In this document: positions 54,724 to 63,443 of the stretch, in pieces
How positions within the stretch are numbered: position 1 is the stretch's first letter
Layout of the letters: each line of letters begins with the position of its first letter
Assembly (NCBI GenBank): GCA_021732845.1
Contig: JAKFUF010000132.1
Location: 1 to 64,000 of the forward strand
Length of the DNA stretch: 64,000 nt
From: Planctomycetaceae bacterium
GTDB lineage: Bacteria > Planctomycetota > Planctomycetia > Planctomycetales > Planctomycetaceae
Direction: 5' to 3'
Made by a program: the position numbers and the translations under genes
Notes under the pieces: model-generated
What the model saw: the letters and a program-made list of their open reading frames with translations, nothing else
Database searches by the model: none
Told to the model about the DNA's origin: nothing

Positions 54724-55914
54724 TTAGATCTGGCCCCGTTGCCGAAGACGCTTGAACACTTCTGGCGCTTGTGCCTTAATGTCCTTCGCGGGATCTATCC
54801 CGCCAGTGTTGTCGACATACGCGATGACGAAATCGGGCGTCACGTTCATTATTTCAGACCACTTTATCTCACGAAGCAAAGTGACGATCTGGCGCAGCGA
54901 AAGTTTCATCGATGAAAGCCCATGACAGAGCATGAGCTGGGAATGGAGGCGGCAGAGATTGAGGAGTTCAGGATTTGAAAAGTGGATTTCAGCATTTCCC
55001 TTCATCGTTCGAAGTTCGTCAGGAGCCCATGCCAGGTACTTTAACTCGGATTTGGGACATTCCTTTGAACTGAGTGCTGATTCATTGGCGAGCAGCACAA
55101 ATGGAGGCCATCCCGCACCGGGATCTTCCGCACAGTAGCATATCAGCAACGCATAATAGGTTGCGTCCTTTAGTACGCTTTTTGCAACCAATGTTTTACT
55201 TTGGGCCGCAACAATCCTGGCAATGTCGTTAGCAATACTAGACGGGGTCATGCCATCAGGAACCCGCAGATAGACAACCCGACCGGCTGCGTCCATATCG
55301 ATTGTTCCATTTTTGTGGAAATACCTGTCTGCAATCTGGAACAGGCCCTGGTCATCGTACACATAGTCTTGCCGAATATGTGTAGGTGCCTCAATTTGGA
55401 TTTCATTCCAGTTTGTTTCCGGCGATTTCCAATTCTGTGTCCAGCTATACGACTCAACGCATTTAAGAACCCCGTTTTCCCAAGTGTACTCACGCTGGCA
55501 ACCATGGCCAGCGTAAAGAACATCTTGTCTGACCAGGCGGGCTTGTGCGTCGAACTCGAAGCGGCGTACGCATCTGTTGGGAATTGGTGGTGAGTGCCCG
55601 AAACGTAAAGCATGGGAGTCAGTGTATTCGAAGTGGCAGACATGCTCACCTTCCGGGGTTTCAACAAGTTGTAGTCTTTGATCGGCACCAAAGCCGTGCC
55701 GAAAGTCTCTCTTTCCCGGCTTAGCGTCTGCCTTTTTCCACTTTGCGTTGTCGCCGTGCAGTTCATTTCCGTAGGGTTCGGCGATGGACATGTCACCTGT
55801 GGCTAGCCGCCAAGTGATAACCCTCTTGGCTGCGGCATCATGCGATGCTGCAAAGGTTGCTGGATCGTCAATGACAGCGTAGGCGTCGTGAAGAAGATTA
55901 GGTTGAAAATGCAT
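54724..55914 (-). CDS. Cassette-encoded protein, unknown (396 aa)
   Basis: ATG 55914, about 12 bp from attC H; stop just before attC G. The N-terminus has YAVIDDPATFAASHDAAAKR; the middle YTDSHALRFGHSPPIPNRC and YTWENGVLKCVESYSWTQNW, with short aromatic/charged repeats reminiscent of YD/RHS-type modules. The C-terminus includes SSMKLSLRQIVTLLREIKWS and TPDFVIAYVDNTGGIDP. No signal peptide. Family unknown; an accessory or immunity role is only a guess. Confidence 0.75.
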   Translation of the reverse strand: MHFQPNLLHDAYAVIDDPATFAASHDAAAKRVITWRLATGDMSIAEPYGNELHGDNAKWKKADAKPGKRDFRHGFGADQRLQLVETPEGEHVCHFEYTDSHALRFGHSPPIPNRCVRRFEFDAQARLVRQDVLYAGHGCQREYTWENGVLKCVESYSWTQNWKSPETNWNEIQIEAPTHIRQDYVYDDQGLFQIADRYFHKNGTIDMDAAGRVVYLRVPDGMTPSSIANDIARIVAAQSKTLVAKSVLKDATYYALLICYCAEDPGAGWPPFVLLANESALSSKECPKSELKYLAWAPDELRTMKGNAEIHFSNPELLNLCRLHSQLMLCHGLSSMKLSLRQIVTLLREIKWSEIMNVTPDFVIAYVDNTGGIDPAKDIKAQAPEVFKRLRQRGQI

Positions 55915-55926
55915 GTGTGTTTTGTG

Positions 55927-56017
55927 AATGGCACTGGCGGTATCCGGGCCGCCGTCAAGAAAGTGTGATTGAACAAACTCGCGTCATCGGCGGCTCCGGT
56001 TCACCGCTTTGTTCGGC
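55927..56017 (-). other. attC H
   Basis: Plus strand AATGGCAC TGGCGGTATCCGGGCCGCC ... GCGGCTCCGGTTCACCGCTTT GTTCGGC. Right core good, left core diverged. The 3' end of the 56001 gene lies in it. Confidence 0.63.
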
Positions 56018-56267
56018 CATGGGTTTTCTTCTTTCGATATATGTACCCAAAGCCTTCGTGCCCCTCGTAATACGCAACGTTAGACGTCCAGGAATATACA
56101 CACCAGTCTGTCATTGAGCCGACGCAAGCCTGAAGCAGAACTTCAACATCATCAATTACACCATAGTCATGCACACCGCAGTTACCAACCAAGTACGCCT
56201 TCCCTGATACACCCAAGGCTGCCATTCGAGCGACAACGCCTTCCAGCAATCTGTCACTCCCAGCCAA
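56001..56267 (-). CDS. Cassette-encoded protein, 5' truncated or TTG start (88 aa)
   Basis: Frame open from a TAG just upstream of TTG 56267 to a TGA inside attC H, a common arrangement in cassettes. Sequence MAALGVSGKAYLVGNCGVHD and VLLQACVGSMTDWCVYSW, with a Trp/Tyr-rich middle. A VIEV leader sequence is present before TTG, suggesting the true N-terminus was lost. It is the last cassette on the right and has no attC core beyond it. Confidence 0.55.
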   Translation of the reverse strand: MAGSDRLLEGVVARMAALGVSGKAYLVGNCGVHDYGVIDDVEVLLQACVGSMTDWCVYSWTSNVAYYEGHEGFGYIYRKKKTHGRTKR

Positions 56268-56434
56268 AACTTCGATGACGGGCAGCGTCTATGTGTCGTG
56301 AATTATGTAGCAATTCATCCAAGAAGTCTGAATAACGCTTTTTCGATTGCAGAAGGCTCTTAAGCCGATCTTTGCGCTCGGCGGCGACAAACGAATGGAC
56401 AATGTCGGCCTCCCAACAACACCCCCGGCAGAGG

Positions 56435-57910
56435 CTACTTCACCTCAACTACCTCGATCTTCATCTTGCCGATGATCGACATCAGCGGCAGGAAGGCGTT
56501 GAGGCCGGAGGCATCGTCGGCGGCGAAGGTGGTGTTGGAGACCTTGATGTGGTCGGCCCCCACCCGGCCCTCGCCGAGCGTGGCGTCCAGCGGAACCCAG
56601 GTTCCCTGGATATTGACCTCCGTCCACATGTGGCCGCTGAACGCCTCAAGTTTGCGGACGTAGATCAAGCCGACCGCCACGCGGGAGGGGATGCCCCGCG
56701 CGCGGGCCATTGCGGCCAGCAGCATGCCGTGTTCGGTGCAGTCGCCCGAGAGGTCACGGGCCACTTCACCCGCCGAAGCGAGCAGCATGGAGAAGTTCTT
56801 CTTTTTGAGGTTCTTGAAAACCCACCGCTCCATTCGCAACGCCGACTTTAAGTCGTCCGTTTCAGTGCCCACGGCGGCGGCGGCCTGCTTTTGAATCAGG
56901 CTGTCATCGCTTTGCAGGTAGCTGTTCGGCTCAAGAAACTCCGCCCCCAGCTTGATCGTGCTCGCGCCGGGAAATTCGCCCGACGCAGTGACCGTCACCT
57001 CCGCCTGCGTGGCAGACAGTTTCTTGACCTGCTGCAGACGGCCGTTCGCCAACAGTTTTGCGGGATCCTCGCCTGGAGTCGTCACGCGATAGACAATCCG
57101 CCCCGCCGTGGCTGCATTCTTCAGACCCGGCACGCGGATCAGCATCGCCGCGCCGAGGTCCACCTGGCCTCCGGCCAGCGCCTTGAGCGCCTCGGCCTTG
57201 GAAGTCTGGAATGTCGCCATCCCTAAAAAATCCATCGTCTCCTGCCACACCACTCCCGTGCTGTCGAGGTAGTCATCGTAGGCCTGCATGGGGCCTGCTG
57301 TCGTATGCACCTTCAATAGCGACTTGGTCTGGCCGGACAGGAGTTTGACATCGGCATAAGCCACGGCCGCCTCCATCCGCACGGTCTGCACCTCGCCGGT
57401 TGAAGGTTCCAGCACCTGGAAGCTGCGTTTCTCACCCGGTTTGAGGGGCTGTTCGACCAGCAACCGGTCCAGCGCGACCGAGGCTTTCACCGCTGGATCC
57501 CAAGCCTTCTCGGTGGCCGAGATCTTGCCGTTGACCTCCAGTTCGGTGAGCAGCTTGCCGTCCTTGATGGCAGCCTTGCGGCGCAGCGGCGCGCCGGGCG
57601 GGTTGTGCATCTCGAATTCATAGGACTGCAGTTCGCCCGCCGCCGATTCCTCCACATGCTCGACCATGCGGGTGGAGACGCGGTCGTTGAGCCTCAGCAG
57701 GGAAAGCACATGCTCGCGCTCGGTGACCAGCACCTTTTCGCCACCCCGCGTCTGCATCTCGCTCCAGGTCCGCACGTAACCGACCCGCGCGCCGCCAATC
57801 TGCACGATCCGCCAGACTTCCTCGGCTTCTGCGGCGCAGAGCGGAACTGCGGCATGCAGTGCAACAGCAGCGACCAGAACGATCGTCCAGCGGGTGGGAA
57901 AGTCTCTCAT
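56435..57910 (-). CDS. Secreted transglutaminase-like protein
   Basis: 491 residues from ATG 57910, which starts a signal peptide (RWTIVLVAAVALHAAVPLC). A beta-rich N-terminal half leads to a transglutaminase/protease-like domain: catalytic Cys in LSGDCTEHGMLLAAMARARG, His in AFSGHMWTEVNIQG, Asp in WVPLDATLGEG. All three triad positions are present. Envelope function is inferred; the substrate is unknown. Borders the cassette array. Confidence 0.9.
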   Translation of the reverse strand: MRDFPTRWTIVLVAAVALHAAVPLCAAEAEEVWRIVQIGGARVGYVRTWSEMQTRGGEKVLVTEREHVLSLLRLNDRVSTRMVEHVEESAAGELQSYEFEMHNPPGAPLRRKAAIKDGKLLTELEVNGKISATEKAWDPAVKASVALDRLLVEQPLKPGEKRSFQVLEPSTGEVQTVRMEAAVAYADVKLLSGQTKSLLKVHTTAGPMQAYDDYLDSTGVVWQETMDFLGMATFQTSKAEALKALAGGQVDLGAAMLIRVPGLKNAATAGRIVYRVTTPGEDPAKLLANGRLQQVKKLSATQAEVTVTASGEFPGASTIKLGAEFLEPNSYLQSDDSLIQKQAAAAVGTETDDLKSALRMERWVFKNLKKKNFSMLLASAGEVARDLSGDCTEHGMLLAAMARARGIPSRVAVGLIYVRKLEAFSGHMWTEVNIQGTWVPLDATLGEGRVGADHIKVSNTTFAADDASGLNAFLPLMSIIGKMKIEVVEVK

Positions 57911-58164
57911 GGCGAATCCATTCCACGGGTGCATTTGATGCTTCGCCAACAGCCTCGGTCGCAGCGATCTTGGCTTGGTTGAACTTTCTCTTCGTTACCT
58001 TCGTTTGCTTCTGTTCCAAAATCACCGCGCAGAACCAGACTTGGGCGAATACATGCTGGCTGCGATGCACACAACCATTCGGCGATATGCGACAGTGGGA
58101 GATTGAATTTGAAAGGAAGGTAACAAAGGAAACGAAGTGTGTTTTGCTGACGCAAGGCCGTCGA

Positions 58165-59631
58165 TCACGTCAAAATCGGCAACAGCGACGAACTACCGTG
58201 CTGCACTTCCTGCGTCACCACCATCCCGAGGAGTGTGGTCGGGGTGCAGTCTGTCACATGGACGCGGGTCAGCGAGCCGATCAGGCGGCGGTTGCCTTCG
58301 AAGGCCACGATCCGGTCGCAGCGGGTGCGTCCGGAGAGTTGGATCTTTGCGGTCTGGAAATCCGCGGCGGCTTCGTCGGCTGAGCCACGCTTTTGTTCGT
58401 TCTTGCTGGCCCCCTCGACCAGGATCTCGAATTCTCGGCCGATCAGGCGGGCGTTGTCCTCTTCGCTGATTTCGTTTTGCAGGTCGAGCAATTCGTTGTT
58501 CCGCCGCCGCTTGACGTCTTCCGGGATGTCGTCCGGCAGATTGTCGTCGGCCTTCGTGCCCGGTCGCGGGCTGTATTTGAAGATGAAGCTGTTCTTGAAG
58601 CGGAACTCTCGGACGCAGTCCATGCTCTTCTGGAACGATTCTTCAGACTCGCCACAGAAGCCCACAATAAAGTCGCTGGAGACCGCGCAGTCGGGGACGA
58701 TTTCTTGAATCAGCCCGAACATGTCGCGGTACTGGCCGATGGTGTAGCCCCGCTTCATCCGCTTCAGGATCTCGTCGCAGCCTGACTGGGCGGGAACGTG
58801 CAGGTAGCGGGCGACCTTCGGCAGATCGCGCACCGCCTCCAGCAGGTCGCGCGTCATGTCGCGCGGGTAGTTGGTGACAAACTTGATCCGCTCCAGGCCC
58901 GGCGTGTCATGCATCGCCGCCAAGAGGTCGGACAGCCGCCACAATCGGCCGTCTTCCGTGTGCTTATAGCTGTTGACCGTCTGCCCCAGCAGGGTCACTT
59001 CCTTGACGCCCTCGTTCGCGAGTTGCCGGACCTCCTGCAGGATATGCTTCGGCGGGCGGCTCTGTTCGGGGCCGCGCGTCATCGGCACCACGCAGTAGGT
59101 GCAGAACTTGTCGCAGCCGATCATGATCCGCACGAACGCCTGATACGGCGAGGGCCGCATTTCCGGATCGCGCAGCGGGTCGAAACTCTGAAAACTGTCG
59201 CTGATTTCCCGCCGCGTGGCTTCCGTCCGGTCGAGGCTGATGGCGATCCGCGACTCGCGCTTCTCGCGCGACGCCGCAATCAAATCTGGAATCTGCGCGA
59301 GCTGCCCGGTGCCGACCACCAGGTCGACATGCGGCGCCCGTTTGAAGATCAGCTCCTGATCCTTCTGGGCCATGCAGCCGATGACGCCGATCACCTGTTG
59401 CGGCCGTCGCTTCTTGCTGTGCTTGAGCCGCCCGAGGGCACTGTAAATCTTGTGTTCGGCATGCTCGCGGACGCTGCAGGTGTTGAACAACACCGTGTCC
59501 GCCGCATCGACATCCGCCGTCAGCTCGAACCCCTGCTTGCGGAGCGCAGCCACGACCAGTTCGCTGTCCAGCATGTTCATCTGGCAGCCAACGGTTTCAA
59601 TGAACAGGCGATGGTTGTGGGGAGTGGTCAT
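58165..59631 (-). CDS. miaB: tRNA-2-methylthio-N6-dimethylallyladenosine synthase
   Basis: 488 residues, full length. N-terminal UPF0004 domain (LFIETVGCQMNMLDSELV, LFNTCSVREHAEHKIYSALG) with its three cluster Cys; radical SAM core with CDKFCTYC at about residues 174-181 (second 4Fe-4S cluster); and a C-terminal TRAM domain for tRNA binding. The enzyme adds 2-methylthio to i6A37 of tRNAs. The N-terminal Met and length fit MiaB over the related MtaB/RimO. Confidence 0.96.
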   Translation of the reverse strand: MTTPHNHRLFIETVGCQMNMLDSELVVAALRKQGFELTADVDAADTVLFNTCSVREHAEHKIYSALGRLKHSKKRRPQQVIGVIGCMAQKDQELIFKRAPHVDLVVGTGQLAQIPDLIAASREKRESRIAISLDRTEATRREISDSFQSFDPLRDPEMRPSPYQAFVRIMIGCDKFCTYCVVPMTRGPEQSRPPKHILQEVRQLANEGVKEVTLLGQTVNSYKHTEDGRLWRLSDLLAAMHDTPGLERIKFVTNYPRDMTRDLLEAVRDLPKVARYLHVPAQSGCDEILKRMKRGYTIGQYRDMFGLIQEIVPDCAVSSDFIVGFCGESEESFQKSMDCVREFRFKNSFIFKYSPRPGTKADDNLPDDIPEDVKRRRNNELLDLQNEISEEDNARLIGREFEILVEGASKNEQKRGSADEAAADFQTAKIQLSGRTRCDRIVAFEGNRRLIGSLTRVHVTDCTPTTLLGMVVTQEVQHGSSSLLPILT

Positions 59632-59824
59632 GCCTGGTGGCTCGAGAAATGCTCTTTGGAGATTCAGTATCGATGTGTTGAGCGAGAGTGAATTTCAGAG
59701 TTCAAAGTTCACAGTAAAATGTCTTTTTCCAGCGCTCCCTGACTCGAATTCGCCGCCTTCTGGGCTCAGTCGAAGACATCCCAAATCGTATGAAATTGGA
59801 CATCTTGTTCTCTTCTTCAGCTCT

Positions 59825-60031
59825 TCAACGCACTCCAGCACGCTGCTTCTTTGCCGCCTTCTCTGCGGCCTTCTGTTCGGCTTTCTCCTTGGCCCGAGCC
59901 TGCTCGGCCAGTGCCTGTTCATGCTCCAACTGCCGAAGTTGGCGGTTGCGGTGAGTGGTCATCAGGGTCGTCAACGACCGCAACGCGAACACAAACGCCC
60001 CGCCGTACAGCGCCATCCGCCAGACATCCAT
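59825..60031 (-). CDS. Small membrane-anchored protein, unknown (68 aa)
   Basis: ATG 60031 with GGAG 7 bases upstream. One helix (ALYGGAFVFALRSLTTL) and then a charged, Ala/Glu/Lys-rich helix (EHEQALAEQARAKEKAEQKA). Likely a real small gene by composition and start signal. The palindromic repeat at 60046-60225 lies just upstream. Confidence 0.72.
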   Translation of the reverse strand: MDVWRMALYGGAFVFALRSLTTLMTTHRNRQLRQLEHEQALAEQARAKEKAEQKAAEKAAKKQRAGVR

Positions 60032-60045
60032 GTCGTGGCTCCGTG

Positions 60046-60250
60046 TTTAATTGCCCGAATTCGGCACACCTGTCGCGGATTGGCTCGGCAGGCGAGCTTC
60101 CCAATCCGCTGCCGGTGTTCCGAATTCGTGCGGGGTTTAATTGCCCGAACTCGGCACACCTGTCGCGGATTGGCTCGGCAGGCGAGCTTCCCAATCCGCT
60201 ATCGGTGTTCCGAATTTGTGCGGGGTCTAATTGCCCGAATTCGTGCGGGT
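60046..60250. repeat. Tandem palindromic elements (90 bp x2 plus remnant)
   Basis: Two 90-base units start at 60046 and 60136, with a 25-base partial at 60226. Each carries TTAATTGCCCGAA, then a palindrome CACACCTGTCGCGGATTGG / CCAATCCGCTATCGGTGTTCC with an inner CTCGGCAGGCGAGC. The arms align base-for-base with the coding palindromes at 18831-19003 although inner stem sequences differ. Located between the efp stop and the small membrane protein start. Confidence 0.87.
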
Positions 60251-60256
60251 ATTCCG

Positions 60257-60826
60257 CTAGACTTTCACGCGTTCCACGTACTCGCCCGTGCGGGTGTCAA
60301 TCCGCACGGTTTCTCCCTGCTCGATGAACGCCGGAACCTGGATTTCGGCGCCGGTCTCGACAGTGGCCGCCTTCGTGATGTTGCCGGACGAATTGCCGCG
60401 CACCGCCGGCTCGGTATATGTGATCTTCAAATTCACGTGCGGCGGCGGGATGACCTCGATGACCTTGTCGTTCCAGTAGGTCAGCCCCACCGCCATGCCA
60501 TCCTGTAGAAACTTGCCGCCATCGCCGCAGATGGCCTCCGGAACGGTGTATTGCTCAAACGTGTCGGTGTCCATGAACACCATGCCGGTCCGGTCTTTGT
60601 ACAGGAACTGGCCGTCTTCTTTGCGCACGTCGGCGGCTTCCAACCCGTCTCCGCTTTTGTAGGTGCGGTCGATGATCGTCGCCTTGAGCAGATTCTGCAG
60701 GCGGCATTTGTAGAGCGCCTGGCCTTTGCCGGGCTTCACAAAGTGGCAATCCAGCATGTCATACGGATCGCCTTCGATGACAACCTTGACGCCCTTTTTG
60801 AAATCTCCGGCGTTGATCTGCGGCAT
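60257..60826 (-). CDS. efp: Elongation factor P
   Basis: 189 residues from ATG 60826 (the longer frame to 60868 is upstream sequence). KOW/EF-P domain with VKPGKGQALYKCRLQNLLKA, whose PGKG Lys34-type position may carry the beta-lysylation. Translation of Pro-Pro stretches depends on EF-P, a point of interest given the Pro-rich proteins in the window. No epmA/epmB genes are nearby. Confidence 0.95.
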   Translation of the reverse strand: MPQINAGDFKKGVKVVIEGDPYDMLDCHFVKPGKGQALYKCRLQNLLKATIIDRTYKSGDGLEAADVRKEDGQFLYKDRTGMVFMDTDTFEQYTVPEAICGDGGKFLQDGMAVGLTYWNDKVIEVIPPPHVNLKITYTEPAVRGNSSGNITKAATVETGAEIQVPAFIEQGETVRIDTRTGEYVERVKV

Positions 60827-61055
60827 GACGCGTCCATCTTTCCTGAGCAGTGAGCGATTCGGCAACAAAATTGCACGTCCGAGTCTGGACGCGCAACCTC
60901 AGCCGCCCCTGAAACCGGATCGCGGAGGATACCAGATGCTGCCAGAGGGGGGAATGGAGGTCTCAGCCGAGCCGCATTTCAGCGATTTGCCCGCGAATCA
61001 ATGTAGGCTTTCTCGAACTCCAGCATTTCCGGAGGGTTGATTTCCAGTTCCCACT

Positions 61056-61566
61056 CTAAGAGTCAGTCGGGCTTCTGACCGGCTTCGCGGTGGGCGTTTT
61101 CAGTCGCTCCGCAAAATCGCCCGCCAGTGTTCCGCGCTGCTCGTCGGGATTTCCCGGACGGATCTCAACGCGAAATTGATGCGGCCGGGGCTCCGTGGGT
61201 GACGACCGGAACCGTGTCTGCTGCAACGGCCGAAACTGGCTGAACTCTTCATCCAGCAATGCGTTGATTCATGATCCTGCTCCACATGGCATCAAACCAC
61301 AACCGCCGGGCGAGCACCCGCGGATCGCCAAACCGCTGCTCCACACGTAGCCACAGGGCAGCGCGGACGTTCTCCGAATCCTGGCTTCGGGCGTCGTCAC
61401 TGGCCTGTGACAGCAGGCCAGTCCGCATCCGCTCGCGGTTCCAGGCGCACGCCAGGTGATCGTTCAGCTCGTCCAGAATGTCCTGCCGCAGCGACGCCGG
61501 TTCGTCGTCATGCCCGGTCGGCAACTGGGCGGCGAGGATGGATTGAAAGTCTTGCGGTTCGTTCAC
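61056..61566 (-). pseudogene. Deleted paralog of the 587-residue membrane protein
   Basis: The N-terminal ~100 residues (from GTG 61566: NEPQDFQSILAAQLPTGHDD) match those of the 61635 gene, including DILDELNDHL and WFDAMWSRIMNQR. After MNQR the frame ends (IAG), and a second frame (61259-61056) carries the matching C-terminal piece (RVEIRPGNPDEQRGTLAGDF). The transmembrane and central ~420 residues are gone, so this is a deletion derivative with a frameshift. Confidence 0.8.
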
Positions 61567-61634
61567 GATCCGGAGCCTAGCTGTTTGCTTTAATCAGCAC
61601 GCGTCGAAAGCGTTCGCAATGCCAGCTGGGGACA

Positions 61635-63398
61635 TTACTCGGCCTTTTCACCGGGTTTGACTCGAGGAGGTAAAACCGGCTTGAGGCGGTCTTCGAAATC
61701 GGCAGGGAGAGTGCCGCGCTTGTCTTCCTCGCCTGCCGGGTGGATTTGGTATTTGAGCCTTGGCCCGGATGACGAATAGAGACCGCGGTTCGGCTTCGAG
61801 ACCTCCCGGAACTTTTGAAGTTCTTCCTTCGTTAAGTGGCAGAGAATGGCATAGGTCAGGACGCCTTGTGATGTGAACTGCACCCTTCGGCCGAAGAGTG
61901 GAACATTGGCTAGAACGACTTCGCGATCCAGGAGGATATCCAGGCGATCCGTTGGCAAGACGTGAGAGGCTGGACTGATGGCGACCGAACTGCTTCCCTC
62001 GGGCGTATTGACCAGAAATTCAACGAGATCCAGCTTTTTACGCGGGGCTTCGAGAATCCAGGTCTCCGTCGAAGGCCAGGTGACGAACCGGATCCCTTTC
62101 TCTTTGTCCGTTGGCTCATAGGGCTCCGACCGCCCTGGACGGACGATGCCCAAAGGCAGCGGGCGGAATGCAGGCTGTTCGGAAAAAATGAAAAACGCGC
62201 GCTCGGTCGGATCGCGGTCGTCCACAACGGCCACTCCGTCAAATCGGACCTGGTAGGCACCGAGTGGAAGTTCAAACCGCTCCATGGGCTGCGCTGTGGA
62301 AGACAGCGTTAACCGGCCCAAGGCAAATTCCGCCAGACTGGCGTCCGCGGGTCGGGGAACAGTCTCAACGTTCGCCCCCTGCCAAGGCTGTTCGTAATAC
62401 TGCTCTGCCAATGGTGTGTTGGCATCTCCAAATCTCCACATCCTGCCATCCGGATCAATGGCGATTGTGAGCTGGGTCTTGTTCGGTTGCACCAGCCAGT
62501 TTTCGCCTGCCTCGTGGCTGAGCGATTGAATCCGAAACTGATACCAGAACCGCTTTTTCATCGCCTCCGTCAAATGCACTTCCGGGGGCTTCAGTTGCAG
62601 CGGGACCTGGACGACTGCGTTGGGAGGCGGGCAGACAATCACTTCTTTCCGATCCTGCCCGGGATAGACAGAGATCTTGTAGGAGCGCTTGAGTTTGTCC
62701 GCGATGGACACTGTCAGGACGTACTGCCCGTAGAGAACCTGTCCGATTTCCGCCAGCCCCTGCTTGTCGGTCACGACAGTTTTGGGAGGCAGCCTGGACG
62801 ATGGCTCCGCATCGGCACAGGTCACCGAAATCCCCTCCAGTGGCTTGCCACCCGGTGTTTCAGAGACGCAGCGGATGAGCAACTGGTTCCACTCACGTGG
62901 CTGAGTCGAAACGGGGGCCACGACCGGAGCCACTGGCTGCCGCTCCACGATGGACCGCAGTTCCTTTAACAAATCTGCGTTTGCCGACTGAACTTTTTCG
63001 GCCAGTGCGCGGCTCGCTGCCAGCGACTGCCACGCGAGCGCCATCGACCCCAAACTCGTCGCCACCAGCAAACAGATCGCGGCCATGAGAAAACGCTGGT
63101 TCATGATCCTGCTCCACATGGCATCGAACCACAGCCGTCGGGCGAGTGCCCGCGGATCGCCAAACCGCTGCTCCACACGCTGCCACAAGGCAGCGCGGAC
63201 GTTCTCCGAATCCTGGCTTTGGGCGTCGCCACTGGCCTGTGACAGCAGGCCAGTCCGCATCCGCTCGCGGTTCCAGGCGCACACCAGGTGATCGTTCAGC
63301 TCGTCCAAAATGTCCTGCCGCAACGACGCCGGTTCGTCGTCATTCCCAGCCGGCAGTCGGGCAGAAAGGATGTGCTGAAAGTCTTGTCGATTGCCCAC
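61635..63398 (-). CDS. Membrane protein with cytosolic N-terminal domain, tandem family
   Basis: 587 residues from GTG 63398 (AGGG about 8 bases upstream); GTG 63404 and TTG 63422 are alternatives, but alignment with the deleted paralog supports 63398. N-terminal DILDELNDHLVCAWNRERMR region, one helix (FLMAAICLLVATSLGSMALA, about 103-122), a coiled coil, then a large periplasmic-type region with beta-rich modules (YPGQDRKEVIVCPPPNAVV). The C-terminus ends in RGTLPADFEDRLKP. Family and function not known; permease-associated or anti-sigma-like N-terminus is only a resemblance. Confidence 0.82.
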   Translation of the reverse strand: MGNRQDFQHILSARLPAGNDDEPASLRQDILDELNDHLVCAWNRERMRTGLLSQASGDAQSQDSENVRAALWQRVEQRFGDPRALARRLWFDAMWSRIMNQRFLMAAICLLVATSLGSMALAWQSLAASRALAEKVQSANADLLKELRSIVERQPVAPVVAPVSTQPREWNQLLIRCVSETPGGKPLEGISVTCADAEPSSRLPPKTVVTDKQGLAEIGQVLYGQYVLTVSIADKLKRSYKISVYPGQDRKEVIVCPPPNAVVQVPLQLKPPEVHLTEAMKKRFWYQFRIQSLSHEAGENWLVQPNKTQLTIAIDPDGRMWRFGDANTPLAEQYYEQPWQGANVETVPRPADASLAEFALGRLTLSSTAQPMERFELPLGAYQVRFDGVAVVDDRDPTERAFFIFSEQPAFRPLPLGIVRPGRSEPYEPTDKEKGIRFVTWPSTETWILEAPRKKLDLVEFLVNTPEGSSSVAISPASHVLPTDRLDILLDREVVLANVPLFGRRVQFTSQGVLTYAILCHLTKEELQKFREVSKPNRGLYSSSGPRLKYQIHPAGEEDKRGTLPADFEDRLKPVLPPRVKPGEKAE

Positions 63399-63443
63399 GG
63401 TCACTGCCCTTGGAAGAACCAACGATTGATCCGCAAGTGACCT

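Larger units (their letters stand above)
48342..56290 (-). mobile_element. CALIN: integron cassette array without visible integrase
   Basis: Eight attC-like palindromes (A-H) separate seven genes, all on the minus strand, plus one ORF-less unit. Each attC reads on the minus strand as [core GCC(T/G)AAC or similar] AAG-GCGGT-AACCC ... GGGTTA-CCTTGG-C [core G^TTAGGC or G^TTCGGC]. Starts of five genes lie 10-14 or 36-50 bp after the downstream core and stops lie close before the attC, the layout of integron cassettes. No intI gene, attI or Pc promoter is seen in either flank. The right-hand cassette lacks a recognisable upstream core, so the array seems truncated there. Confidence 0.82.
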
